Source: Notolepis coatsorum
Taxonomy: Eukaryota; Chordata; Actinopteri; Aulopiformes; Paralepididae
Length of the DNA: 64,000 bases
Direction: 5' to 3'
NCBI GenBank assembly: GCA_963971535.1
Contig: OZ020593.1
Span: forward strand, 17,301,919-17,365,918
A program made the position numbers and the translations under genes. This document shows, piece after piece, positions 21,783 to 32,700 of the stretch. Below the pieces are notes generated by a model. It made no database searches and was not told the origin of the DNA. It was given only the letters and a program-made list of their open reading frames with translations. The first letter of the stretch is position 1. Every line of letters begins with the position of its first letter.

Positions 21783-22430
21783 CTTAAACTCTTAATCACT
21801 TATGCATCCGGCACATTTTGCATAAAACGCCTGTAAAGTAATTTGAGATTTATTCTTGAACCACTTATAGCACATCCGTGAGTCTGGTCTCTTTTGAAAG
21901 GAAACATTCAGAATTTTCTGAAGAATCACTCTGAATCACTTTTGATGCCTGCAAAAGAGTTCCTGCTGAAAGGTTGGAGCTGGAAAACACAATGGGTCAA
22001 TAGCCTGAAGTCTTATCTAGCACAGGTCCAAAGTTGATAACAATGTCACAGAAAACGTGAGTTTTACACATGTTTTTCTCATGTCTGTAGCGGTAATAAT
22101 TCAGTACGCTTATCCAAAACGCCTGTCCGTTGCAATACATTCTCACGGAGTGTGACACGCGAGCAAACAATTCTCCTTTCTTGGTCTTCTTCTCTCCCTT
22201 TGTCGTAGTAATCATCCCTCATATAAGGTACCGTTAGCTCCAGAATTTCAGTGGCTACAAAAACGGTCAATAATCTTCACCATCAGAGGTGACTGGTCCT
22301 TTCAGGGCCTTTTAGCCTTTTCCAGGCTAAACCGGACGTGGTCACAAACTGACGCTCATTGGTTGTTTGGTCTTGTAACCCAAGATTGGAAGCATGTAAT
22401 AGGTTGAGTAGGGTGTCAATCAAATTTATA
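21783..22430 (-). mobile_element. TTAA element family E, third copy
   Basis: It matches 14065-14782 in reverse, with shared blocks CTTTCAAAAGAGACCAG, TTTTGCATAAAACGCCTG and CACCTCTGATGGTGAAGATT-like DNA. The left edge is near CTTAAACTCTTAATC; the other terminus is not clear. It is somewhat diverged from the pair at 13.4-14.8 kb. Confidence 0.6.
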
Positions 22431-22586
22431 GTCTACCCATATAACTCTGTATGATAGCATGTACAATAGTGTTGTGTATATATACATTTGTATTCACCGC
22501 ATATATGAATATATCCATATCTGTCTGAATATACCTGCATATAACCCATTTAACTCTGGATGATAGCATGTACAATCAGGGCTCTA
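22431..22586. repeat. Repeated AT-rich words
   Basis: ATGATAGCATGTACAAT occurs twice (near 22452 and 22562) and again in the 19-kb and 52.9-kb repeats in reverse, marking a small interspersed repeat. Confidence 0.5.
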
Positions 22587-22930
22587 CGCTAACCTTTTTC
22601 CCAAGGAGCACATGTGCTCCTAAATGAAGAAGCACACAAAGAAATTTAGGAGCACAGTGAAACATTATAAGTTTATTAACAACCTATTTATTACATGCAT
22701 ATTATACTGTGCGTGCGTGTGCATACTAAGGGACACACATCTGTGCAATAGCACATACCACCAAAATCACACATTGGCCCATGCCTACTAGACGCAAAGG
22801 ATATAGGTTGTCCAGCTGCTTTTTTATGTTGTAGTGTTGTCACGATACCAAAATTTTTACTTGATACTGATAGGAAAGGTAACTGATTATATTATTAGAC
22901 GACAGAACATGGACAATTCTTTATACAATT
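22587..22930. mobile_element. Possible hAT element left end
   Basis: CAGGGCTCTACGCTAAC followed by GGAGCACATGTGCTCCTAA resembles the terminus of a fish hAT family. A matching GTGCTCCTAAATAGCTGCAG appears near 23950, but a clean opposite end was not found. A SINE at 22931-23413 interrupts the element. Confidence 0.4.
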
Positions 22931-23413
22931 TCTTTTTTTTTATCCACTTTTTCTCCTTATTTTCTATTTTTCTCCCATCCCAATTTCGCCTCGCCAATTC
23001 TCCCTTCAATTCTCCCCTCCCCTGTCTCGAACATTGCTAGACTATGCCTCCCACTGGTCGGCTGCAGTGAGGACCAAGCCTTGCATCACGTGTCCCCTCC
23101 GGTACACGAGGAGGCAGCTGTCGCATCTTTTCACCTGAACAGCGCAATCTCTCAGTGGCGAGGAGTAACGCGTGGGAGGCTCACGCTGCCCCCGATACTT
23201 CCTGATTCTGCTGTACAGGCGCAGCAACCGACCTGTAGGAGACACTGTCCACAACGTCCAATCCCCACCCACCAGCTTTCCCAACCCTAACACGGCCAAT
23301 TGTGTTAGTATGAACGACCAGCCAAGCTGGTAGCAACGCCGAGAGCTGGGCTCGAACCCAGCATCTCCTGCGTTAGTGGCGAGCGCCTTGCCCACTGTGC
23401 CACTTAGCCGCCC
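22931..23413 (-). mobile_element. tRNA-derived SINE, type A, reverse
   Basis: It is the reverse complement of the type A family, with box B GGGTTCGAGCCC near 23348-23359. Target duplications TTCTTTATACAATT lie at 22917-22930 and 23414-23427 (14 bp). Confidence 0.85.
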
Positions 23414-23427
23414 TTCTTTATACAATT

Positions 23428-24059
23428 CTTTAATTAATTATAATTTTAATTAATATTCTGACGCTGTTGAAACGTAAATAATAAAAAATTATAAAATTAT
23501 TCTGTTACAGCTGCTGAGCTATATACTATAGCTAATGTCCATCAATATCTTCCTTTTGAATGAAATACGTTCAAGAATCGATTGTTATCAGGCAGGGAGA
23601 GGTAGAGAGAGAGAGAGAGAAAGAAAGATAGATAGAGACTCCACCCCCCCCTTCCCTCACTATTGGATGCCTCTGAGCATTCCCACTTCCCAGGGATAGC
23701 TTAGTTAGTGTTAGCAACTAACATTAGTTAAGGTTTTTAGCGCGACGTGGGCATTCCAGAATGGCAAGGATGCAAAGCATGTTAGACCATTGGACCCGTT
23801 GCTTGCGGAGTTTACATTACACATAGAAACAGCGCGACTTGCGAGAGAAGTTGTCACAGAACTGTCAAACGCAGGGCTGAAGAGCTAGAATTGAAAGTCT
23901 GACAATTGCGTGTTGACACGCCCACTACGCAAAGCTATTACTCGCAGTGTGCTCCTAAATAGCTGCAGTGCAGCGCTCCTGGAGCAGTTTTGGGGTCCAG
24001 TGCCTTGCTCAAGGGTCACTTAGGCAGAGATGGTGGGCACTGTAGATGTAGTACCAGCC
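23428..24059. other. Unassigned DNA, partly hAT-like
   Basis: A GAGA microsatellite lies near 23600-23620. The end near 23950 repeats the 'GTGCTCCTAAA' word of 22610. Nothing else recognised. Confidence 0.4.
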
Positions 24060-24690
24060 ACCCGTCAGTCACCAGCTCACAGCTGGAATACACCCTCTGT
24101 TTACCATTCAGCCATTCGATTTATCACCGGTGATAGTTATGGTACTCACCATTGTATCCTATATAATAAGGTCGGGTGGGCCTCTCTGGCAGAGAGACGT
24201 AAGTTGCATTGCAATCATTTTATTCATAAAGCCATAATTAGAGATTGTCCAAATTATATGAGTTCTTTATTGGAATGGACCACTGGACCCTATTGTACAC
24301 GATCCAGTGATTGGCTTACACTTAGAGTGCCTAGAGTTTGTACTGAACTTGGTAGATCTGCTTTTGGCTTTTTTGCCCCTACATCATGGAATACCCTGCA
24401 GGAAACACTGAAACTAGACACTCTAGTGTCTATGGGTCGGTTTAGAACCTCACCACAATATGTAATTGTTTTTAAATGATTACCTCTGTTTAAATTTTTT
24501 GCTATTTTATTCTTTTAAAACGTTTTAATTCTTTTAATGTATTTTAAAATGTGCTCTTAATTATTCTGATAGTCTGATGTCTTTATATTTATGAACACAC
24601 TGTGACACATGTAACATCTCGACGGCACTGTAAATGAGTTTAATTACTCAGTATATTATCGAGTATAAATAAAGATTGAATGAATGTTGG
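24060..24690 (+). mobile_element. LINE C-terminus and 3' end
   Basis: The plus frame to the stop near 24479 encodes YHSAIRFITGDSYGTHHCIL, VGWASLAERRKLHCNHFIHK and, later, GRSAFGFFAPTSWNTLQETL, a well-known fish LINE tail. The 3' UTR ends AAATAAAGATTGAATGAATG. It is 5'-truncated; no RT palm is left. Confidence 0.8.
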
Positions 24691-24849
24691 GGCCGGGGAT
24701 CAACCTTTCGCTTACTGGCCGGCCTCCTTTACCTCTAGGCCCCCTCCAGTCTCCCCAAGGCACGGGGAACAGACAGGGATTAGGCAAGGCGAAAATGCTG
24801 ACGGCAACAAGACTATTTCTACGCTGACGGAACAGCTACAGTGCCAGAA
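24691..24849. other. Unassigned DNA, possibly SINE-linked
   Basis: GC-rich stretch next to the reverse SINE. No gene recognised. Confidence 0.35.
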
Positions 24850-25035
24850 CAGAAACATGACTGGTGTCACCGGTTGTTCTACGCGGAGGCGACCATGCAA
24901 GGGGCCGACCTGCTCATCGGGAGCAGTTAGGGGTTAAGTGTCTTGCTCAAGGACACTTCGACACGCTTCCCAGGAGGGGCAGGAATCTAACCGGGAACCT
25001 TCCGATTAGATTCTGAGCCACTGTCGCCCCACCAG
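24850..25035 (-). mobile_element. SINE type B, reverse
   Basis: Read in reverse it has GTGGCTCAGAATCTAATCGG, then a box-B-like GGTTAGATTCC and GTGTCCTTGAGCAAGACACT, the same order as in 42118-42365. Its 3' part is cut short. Confidence 0.7.
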
Positions 25036-25351
25036 CGATTTTGAATTGAAGCAGCTGTCCTAATTAACGCATGTATGGCTAGTTAAGGACTGGGGTGAGT
25101 TCCGTCCTTGAAGCGTTTGCAAATGGAAAGCCACTACAGTAGGTCTGAGGCAGTGACATCAAGGTAAAAAGTCTCTACAGTAGGTCTGAGGCAGTGAGGT
25201 GTGCGTTTCCATCTGGAGACTAACTGTACAAGAATATACTGCTGAAAGAACAGCTGGGAGAATACATGTGTGGAACGTGACTGAATGTATGACTGAGTCT
25301 GAGTAAAGGGATCTGGCAATCAGCTAAAGTCAGTCAGGAGCAGGTTCTCGT
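25036..25351. other. Unassigned DNA with a short duplication
   Basis: CTACAGTAGGTCTGAGGCAG occurs twice (near 25133 and 25174). No gene recognised. Confidence 0.45.
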
Positions 25352-27235
25352 CAAGTCAAGAGTTTTATTTGTCACGGCATACAAGCATACAGTGAAATGC
25401 GGGGGGGTCTTGCCCGCAACGATTGTGCAATAGTACAATAATGCAGTAATACAATAATACAATAATAAGAATCCAATAGGATGAGATAGACATTTGTGCA
25501 ATAATACAAAGTAATAATAAGATATAACAGGTATATGTACATGAAGTTTACAAAAAGCATGGTAGACATGCTAAGGTCCTGCGATACACTGTTAGCTACG
25601 GTTGAGGGACTGGGTCTTATGTACACTCCTATACAATACTATACAATCTACAGTTATACTCTGTGTCCTTATGCTAGCTTGCTATATCCATCTGTTTACT
25701 ATACAGGAACCACTCCCGTTCTTGTTTTTAAAGTGACCTTTCATTGTGTAAAGTGACCATGAGTGTGAGCGTGTGCAGCATGTGTCTGTGTGTGTTCATG
25801 CTAAAGTGACTGCTAGTGTGTGAGTGTATACAGTGTGTGTGTTGTGTGTGTGCTTGTGTGTGGAGAGTTCAGTGTTCAAGACTCTGAAGGCCTGGGGGAA
25901 GAAGCTGAGCTGAAGTCTCTCTGTCCTAGTTGCTGGTGTTCATAGGCGTTTGCCTGACCGCAGCAGCTTGTTGGGGTGGTGAGGGTCTTTCATTATTCTG
26001 CAGGCTCTGGATTTGCACCTCTTGTTATATAAGACCTGCAGGGGTGGTAGTGCAATACCCGTAGTACGCTCAGCTGATCGCACCACTCTCTGTAGGGCCT
26101 TCTTGTCCTGTGCCGTGCTGTTTCCATACCAGGCAGTGATGTTTCCAGTCAAGATGCTCTCTACAGCTCCGGAGTAGAAGGACTGGAGTATCTTCCCCGA
26201 TACTCTGAACTTCCTTAACTGTCTCAGGTGGTAGAGGCGATGCTTCGCCTTCTTTACGACTGAGTCTATGTGTGTTGTCCATGTCAGATCCTCTGAGATG
26301 TGGACCCCCAGGTACTTGAAGCTGCTCACCCTGTCCACGGTAGCCCCGTTTATCCTCAGTGGTGTGTGTGTCCCCTGCTGTGTTCTCCCAGCTCGATCAG
26401 CTTGTCCACCAGTCTGGTGGGGACTATGGTGTTGAACGCTGAGCTATAGTCAATGAACAACAGTCTCACATAGCCCCCCTTCTGGCAGTCTAGGTGAGAG
26501 AGGGTGCTGTGCAGTACTTGGGAGACCGCATCGTCCGTGGACCTGTTTGGCCTGTATGCAAATTGCATAGGATCCATATCGCTGGGGAGGGAGGCACAAA
26601 TGTAATCCTTAACCAGCCTCTCAAAACATTTCATGACCACAGAGGTGAGTGCGACCGGTCTGTAGTCATTAAGACCTGTTGGGGAGGATTTCTTTGGTAC
26701 CGGTATTATGGTTGACACCTTGAAGCAGGCAGGGACCACGGATTCGGCCAGGGATAGATTAAATATGGTGGTGAACACTGGGGCTAGCTGGTTAGCACAG
26801 GACTTAAGTATACATCCTGTTATCCCATCTGGGCCAGCTGCCTTTCTGGTGTTCACCCGCATAAATGCTCTTCTCACACTGTGTTCCATCAATGAGAGAG
26901 TGCCCCCTGCGGATGCCCCCCCCCCTCCACGACGGCCGGTGCGTCAGTGACGTCGTTAGCCGGTGAGCTAGCATCGCTACTGTCTGCACCAAACCGTGTG
27001 TAAAAGGAGTTGAGCTGGTCCGCGAGAGAGGCGTCGGCACTCCCCATTGAGGGGGCGCTGACTTTGTAGTCAGTTATCGTCCGTAGCCCTCGCCATAAGC
27101 CTCTTGTGTCATTCTGTGCCATTTGTACCTCCATCTTGTCAGCGTATGACCTCTTAGCAAGCTCGTGGCAGGGCTGGTGATAAGAAGATGGGTTACAGCT
27201 GGCTGCACACCTGACTCTGCTTCTGCAATCAGAGA
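25352..27235 (-). mobile_element. LINE family 1, internally deleted
   Basis: On the minus strand, from about 27235: the linker before the RT (KRSYADKMEVQMAQNDTRGL), then the RT fingers ([77 protein letters not shown]). The frame then jumps into the thumb region (VDRVSSFKYLGVHISEDLTW) and the C-terminus. The part with the FADD catalytic box, about 340 bp in relatives, is missing at a join with about 2 bp of microhomology. The 3' end is next to CAAGTCAAGAGTTTTATTTG. The family belongs to the CR1/L2/Rex1 group; the endonuclease is also missing. Confidence 0.85.
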
Positions 27236-27481
27236 GAGCGAGGGGGCAAGGGAGAGCAGAGCTGGAGAGAGCTAGAGAGAGAGAGACTGAGACAAAGAGT
27301 ACAGAGAGAGCAAGAGCAAGAGAGAGAGCTAGACAGAGAGAGACTGAGACAATTAGTGCAGAGAGAGAGAGGAGGGGGGCTGAGGAATCTGAGATGTAGC
27401 AGTGATGTACAAAGATAAATAAGAACATGAACAAATGATAAAATAAATAAAATAATAGAGTAAATTGTGTAAAGTGTGTGT
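27236..27481. repeat. GA-rich low-complexity DNA
   Basis: Runs of GAGA with GCAAGAGC words from 27231 to 27372, then AT-rich DNA. The apparent leucine/serine-rich frame is a shadow of it. Confidence 0.7.
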
Positions 27482-27758
27482 GTGTTGATTGATTGAACAT
27501 TTTATTAACAGATTGCAGAATGAGTACAATTGTTCAGGGGATGCAGACCAGAGAAAGACTTTCATCTTGTTTACATCAAGGTCCCCCATTTTCAATTGAT
27601 CATAACATTTATGACATACACGACATGCAATACTGTTACATCCAGACATTTATGACATACAAGATATACAAATAATACAGTACTGTTTATTTACAGACAG
27701 TTTCTAAAAGAGAATATATGCATTTGAGGGGGAGGAAACTGTACATTGGGGGGGTTGG
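27482..27758 (-). mobile_element. LINE 3' end-like repeat R, copy 1
   Basis: GATTGATTGAACATTTTATT followed by AACAGATTGCAGAATGAGTA is, in reverse, an AATAAA-containing 3' end with a TCAA tail. A second copy lies at 49493-49960. Its right side is a G-rich GGGTTGGGTGGGG run. No coding part is seen. Confidence 0.6.
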
Positions 27759-27761
27759 GTG

Positions 27762-28232
27762 GGGGGGTTGGACATTTACGCCACTGTTGGTGAGGATGGT
27801 TTGAAATTAGTCATCAAAGCAAGACTGCAGGTATTACCTACTAGGTACAATCTGTCCACCTGGTATCCTCACATTCACAGTACATTCTGTTTAAACCATC
27901 AGGATTCACAACAACACCTAGAATCCATTGCACACATAACAAATGGATGTAATGCATACAAACACCTGTACATAGCTCGCCATGATGGTATTGTGGACAT
28001 TGTGTATGATGCGTTACAAAACATCTTACCATCTAGTGCAGCAATGTACAAGCATACAAGAGTGCTACCAGAATGGTTTGGTTTTTACCAATGATGTCTT
28101 TGCTAACACTGATGTTGTTTTTGTTGACACCAACCACAAGGAGGTGCTAATCTTAGAAGTAGGCTGTGCCTTTGACCTGTACATGGACCAGGCTTTCCAG
28201 GACAAGTATATCAAATACCAACCATTGCTCGA
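27762..28232 (+). mobile_element. LINE with restriction-like endonuclease, left part
   Basis: The frame encodes ARLQVLPTRYNLSTWYPHIH, then a Cys/His cluster (FCLNH...HITNGC) and RHDGIVDIV, as in R2-like elements after the RT. After a frameshift near 28070 it continues DVVFVDTNHKEVLILEVGCA and DKYIKYQPLLD, matching the D...E-type restriction-like endonuclease core of R2/R4-class LINEs. The RT itself is absent. The element is cut by the BEL insertion at 28233 and resumes at 37476. Codons join in frame across the insertion if the duplicated CTCGA is counted once. The exact clade is uncertain. Confidence 0.6.
28228..28232. repeat. Target duplication, left (CTCGA)
   Basis: CTCGA immediately precedes the BEL element and recurs right after it at 37476-37480. 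Five bases is the usual BEL/Pao duplication. Confidence 0.85.
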
Positions 28233-29634
28233 TGTAGCTGAGGGGTACAATTCCCTGACTGTATTGTTAGATATGATATTTAATACCACTACCTCATGTA
28301 CTTTAACTTCTGGCCACCCAGTACAAGATATAAGTATGATGAACACTTTCCCACCTGATGAAACGAACCAACACAAATGGACCAAATCGAATATTTAATA
28401 CAGCAAAGGGTGTATACAACATTCACTTAATTACATTTATGATTTGAAATGTTGAGTATGCACTTTTATGGCAAATGAGTATTCGTAGGTAAATCAACAT
28501 TGAATGTCCAATCTCTGGTTGCGCAGGGAGTAAGTATACAACCTGGAATATTTAGGAAACGATAGCGATAGTACTTAAATGATTATAGCTGGATACACTA
28601 AGGGGGGGGGGGGGGTCCCGCTGGTTGTAAGACAGTAGGAGGGGGGGGTTAGAGAAGCCGCTGGCGGTATCCCATCTGGCCGACGGTGTCTTGGGAGAAT
28701 CCAAAGTCTTAGACCCAGTGCCCACAGAACCTCGGGCCGCAGACGAATACAGCTGGACCCTCTGTGGAACGGTATCTGCCGGTCCACAACGGAGAGACGT
28801 GGTGCGACCTCACGTGTAGAGCGCCGCCTCACCTGTAGTCCTCTCCGGGGGGTAATTCCAACACTCGACAGTGTTGGCCTTTATCCATGGAATAACCAAA
28901 GCACACAAAGCATAATCCAAGAGCCGTGGAAGGCTCGCCGTCGTCGGGTAGAGTAATCCAATATACAGGTCCAGTCGCTCTTGACCCGGAGCTCCTCGGA
29001 TGCAATCACCACTAGGGGTCTGACCAGCCTGGATAAGCGTCCAGATAACGTCAGGAACGATGGGGGTACTGATAACTGTAGAACTCGAACCGAACGATGC
29101 ACCATACATAAATAGACTATTATTAGCTTAATAGAATACGTCCAACTCGACGGTATGGTGCCAAACTATGACCATTCAACTATTAATCTACACGATATCT
29201 CAATGCCTATTCTGGGCCAAGTAGGTCCTACTACACCGCACGTGCTTCGTGGGGAGGCTTTTGCGTCTGTCACTCTGTTGGAGGGTAAAGAACTGGACTA
29301 AAAGAAAGTTCTACTTTACGAGCGCCATATATATATGCGCTATGAACAAATAGTACCACACGTATTTCGCCCGGCATATTACTGCGCGGAACCGGGGGTT
29401 GCCTCGACATGATAGGCGGCACGATTGAACTTGGACCTAGGGGTATGGCAACCTGGCGCCAGGTTCTCGTCCAATGGTAGAATGAAACTATTATGGGCTG
29501 TTTAGTAGAAACGGGGATATTCAATGCATATTGTACAAGGAATATACAGGGGATATCAAACGATATACAAATACAATTAAATATATATATATAAATAAAT
29601 ATACATATTCGGTTTAATCTGATCCTTCACAACA
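28233..29634 (-). repeat. BEL/Pao 3' LTR
   Basis: It is the downstream LTR for the minus-strand element, nearly identical to 36076-37475. Plus-strand edges are TGTAGCTGAGG and CCTTCACAACA. It includes a G-run near 28602-28615 and AT runs near 29581. Confidence 0.93.
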
Positions 29635-29644
29635 GCCGCCCCCT
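29635..29644 (-). other. Candidate polypurine tract
   Basis: On the minus strand AGGGGGCGGC directly precedes the 3' LTR. It sits where plus-strand DNA synthesis is primed in LTR elements, although one C interrupts the purines. Confidence 0.5.
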
Positions 29645-29726
29645 AATTAGTCCCACCTAATTAGCTAAGCAGAGACAGATTAACCGCACTGTCTTCCACT
29701 CAAGGTCCGCTGTAAGGTCAGTCAAC

Positions 29727-32700
29727 TCACAAAGTCATAGGGTCATGGTCATCATCGATAGTATCTGGGAGTCGGGGCAGTTCTATGAGCCTCGCCACGG
29801 GCCGTGTGTAGGTGCGCCCTTGGACGAGTACTTCAGCTGCTCGGACCTTGCCATCGGCACCGGTGATCACTTTGCTTACGCGGCCAGCCGGCCACATAGC
29901 TCTGGGGAGTGACTGGTCAACTATCATGACGACTGTTCCTTCTGTCAAATTGTCTCTCTCTTTTACCCACTTCTGGCGGGTCTGTAGAGACGGTAGGTAG
30001 TGAAGTAGGAAGCTGCTCCAAAACTTGTCAGCTAGTACTTGGCTGTACCTCCACAGTCTTCGGCCGTTCGCTTCTTCGGGCCTGTACATTGTCTGGGGTA
30101 GCGCGGGGTCCAGCCGCCCCATTAGGAGTGTGTTGGGGGTGACTGGGTCGACATCTGCTACATCACTGGAGACGTAACCGAGGGGCTTTGAGTTCAATAC
30201 TCCCTCGATCTCCGTGAGGACTGTCATTAGGACTTCCTCTGCCACAGTCTGGGCTCCGAGTACGGCATACAGGGCTGTCTTTATAGAACGTACTTCTCGT
30301 TCCCAGGTTCCACCGAAGTGGGGTGCGTTCGGGGGATTAAACTGGAAGTCAATCTGGGCTGGAGCGAGGTGGGTCTTAAGTTCTGGGCCCATAGCTTGGA
30401 AGCTCTCTCTCAGCTCTCTTTCTCCGCCTTTGAAGTTGGTCCCGTGATCAGACAACAATGTAGACGGTTGTCCTTTCCGTGATATGAATCTCCGGAAGGC
30501 CATAAGGAATGAGTCTGTGCTCATGGTCGGAAGGAGCTCGATATGTATCGCTCTGGTGGTCATGCATTTGAATACAATACCCCACCGCTTCTCGGTGCCT
30601 CTTCCTCTCTTTATATACAACGGGCCAAAACAGTCCATGCCTGTGGAGTGGAATGGCTTGTCGCCGATTCGGAGGCGACAGGGGGGTAGGTCAGCCATCC
30701 GTGGTATGCTGGGCTGCGCGCGCCACTTACGGCAATACGGCAGTCTAGACAGGTTCGCTGGAAGCGCCGTACTGCTTCTCTCCCTTGTAATATCCAATAA
30801 CGACGTCTGATCTCCGCGAAGACTCTCTCTGCTCCTGCGTGGTGCACATCCTCGTCGTATTTCTTTATGATCAGCTCTGTGACCTTGTGTCGGCTGTTCA
30901 AGACGATCGGGTGCTTAATGTCATCTGGTAGATCGGGGGCTCTCCGCAGGCGACCACCCACTCTGATGAGATTATGTGCGTCACTCTCTGGTGCCAGGTG
31001 AATCAGTCTGCTGTCTGATGGGACGGGGTTTCCTCCCTGTAGACAGTCTAGCTCATCGGGGAACGAGTCTCTCTGGGCTCGTTGTAGTAGAAGAAGTTCT
31101 GCTTCTTCGTAGTCAGCTGCTGACATGTCAGTGGTGGACTGAATCTCTGGGTGGTGCCGCAGGAATGTCCTTTGTTGCGCACTCTCTAGGGTAATGCAGT
31201 CATCTATGTTCGGGTCTGTGGAGGCGACAGTGCTCAGTCCACAGAACATAGGCTTCTTGTTCTCAGCCTCCTCGCTACTTGCTTCCCTCGGGGTGGGCGT
31301 AGGCCAATCTCCTTCCGGGAGCTGGAGGAATGCTGGTCCGTCACTGTAGATGTTGCGACGGGTTAGGTCATCCAGGGACATTCCCCGGGTGATGACGTCA
31401 GCTGGGTTGTGTTTGGTATCCACATATCTCCAGCTTGCTTCTTCTGTTAGTTCCTGAATCTCGGTGACTCTGACTCCCACGAAGACTTTGTATCTGCATG
31501 AATCAGACTTAATCCATGTGAGTACTGTCGTGGAATCTGACCACAAGATTGTTCTATGCACCGGAATGGTGAGTTCACGTTGGATTAACGTGGCTAGATG
31601 CGCTCCTGCGAGGGCTGCGCAGGGCTCTAGACGTGGGATAGATTGTTGCTTACGTGGGGCTATCCTTGAGCGGGCCAGTATGAAAGCAGTGTGTATCTCT
31701 CCTCCCATCTCTTGGGCACGCAAATAAGCAACCGATCCGTAGGCTACTTCGGAGGCATCGCTGAAGACGTGTAGCTCAATCTCGCATGTCTCTGGCCTCA
31801 CTGTGGATGGGAAGTAGCTGCGGCGTATATTGACACCTGGGAATGAGCGGAGTTCCGTCTCCCACTCTCTCCATGTTGAGGCAAGGTGTGCGGGTATTGG
31901 GTCGTCCCAGCCCTGGTCCTTGTCCCATAGTGCTCGTACAATCATCTTTGCCCTGGTGGTGTAAGGTAGAATACATCCCAGCGGGTCATATTGTCTGGCG
32001 AGTGTTCTGTACACACTCCGTCTGGTGGTCGGTATCGCCGCCGACCTTCCTTGCTCTGGAGCCAAGGGTTTGTGTCTATAGTGGAGCGAGTCTGTTTTGA
32101 AGCGCCAGACTAATCCTAGTGTCATTTCTTGGGCTTCTCCTGGGATTGTCGCCATCCAGGTCTCGCTGCTGGCAGCCTTGTCTGCGGAGGAGAGGCTGCG
32201 CAATACGTGCGGGTCACTGCTGGCCCACTGCCTGAGATCAAAGCCTCCTTTGATTAGGGAGGCGCGTAACTTGATTAGGAGAGCCTCGGCTTCTTCTTGA
32301 GTCGAGACGCTTTGTAGACAGTTGTCTACGTAGAAACTGTTCTTCACACTGTGTTGGACCTCTTCATCTGCTGCTGGGTCCTCTGTGACGTATTTCTGTA
32401 GTGCAAATGTAGCACAGCACGGGCTGCATGTGGTTCCGAAGGGGAGTACTTCCCACTGGTAGATGGATGGGTTCTCATCTCCGATCTTCTCTCTCCATAG
32501 GAACCGTAGCAGAGGCTTGTCCTCCTCTACTAGTCTCACTTGCAAGAACATCCCTTTGATATCCCCGCTTATAGCCACCTTGTCCTGGCGGAAGCGCAGT
32601 AGCACGCCTAGTAGGGAGGGGCCGAGTGTGGGGCCGGGCAAGAGCTCTTTATTCAGATTTTGGGATCCGATCTGGTAGCTGCAGTTAAACACAATGCGAT

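Noticed and set aside
28233-29634. Small frames shared by 28.2-29.6 kb and 36.1-37.5 kb as a duplicated gene
   Set aside because: They lie within the two LTRs of the BEL element.
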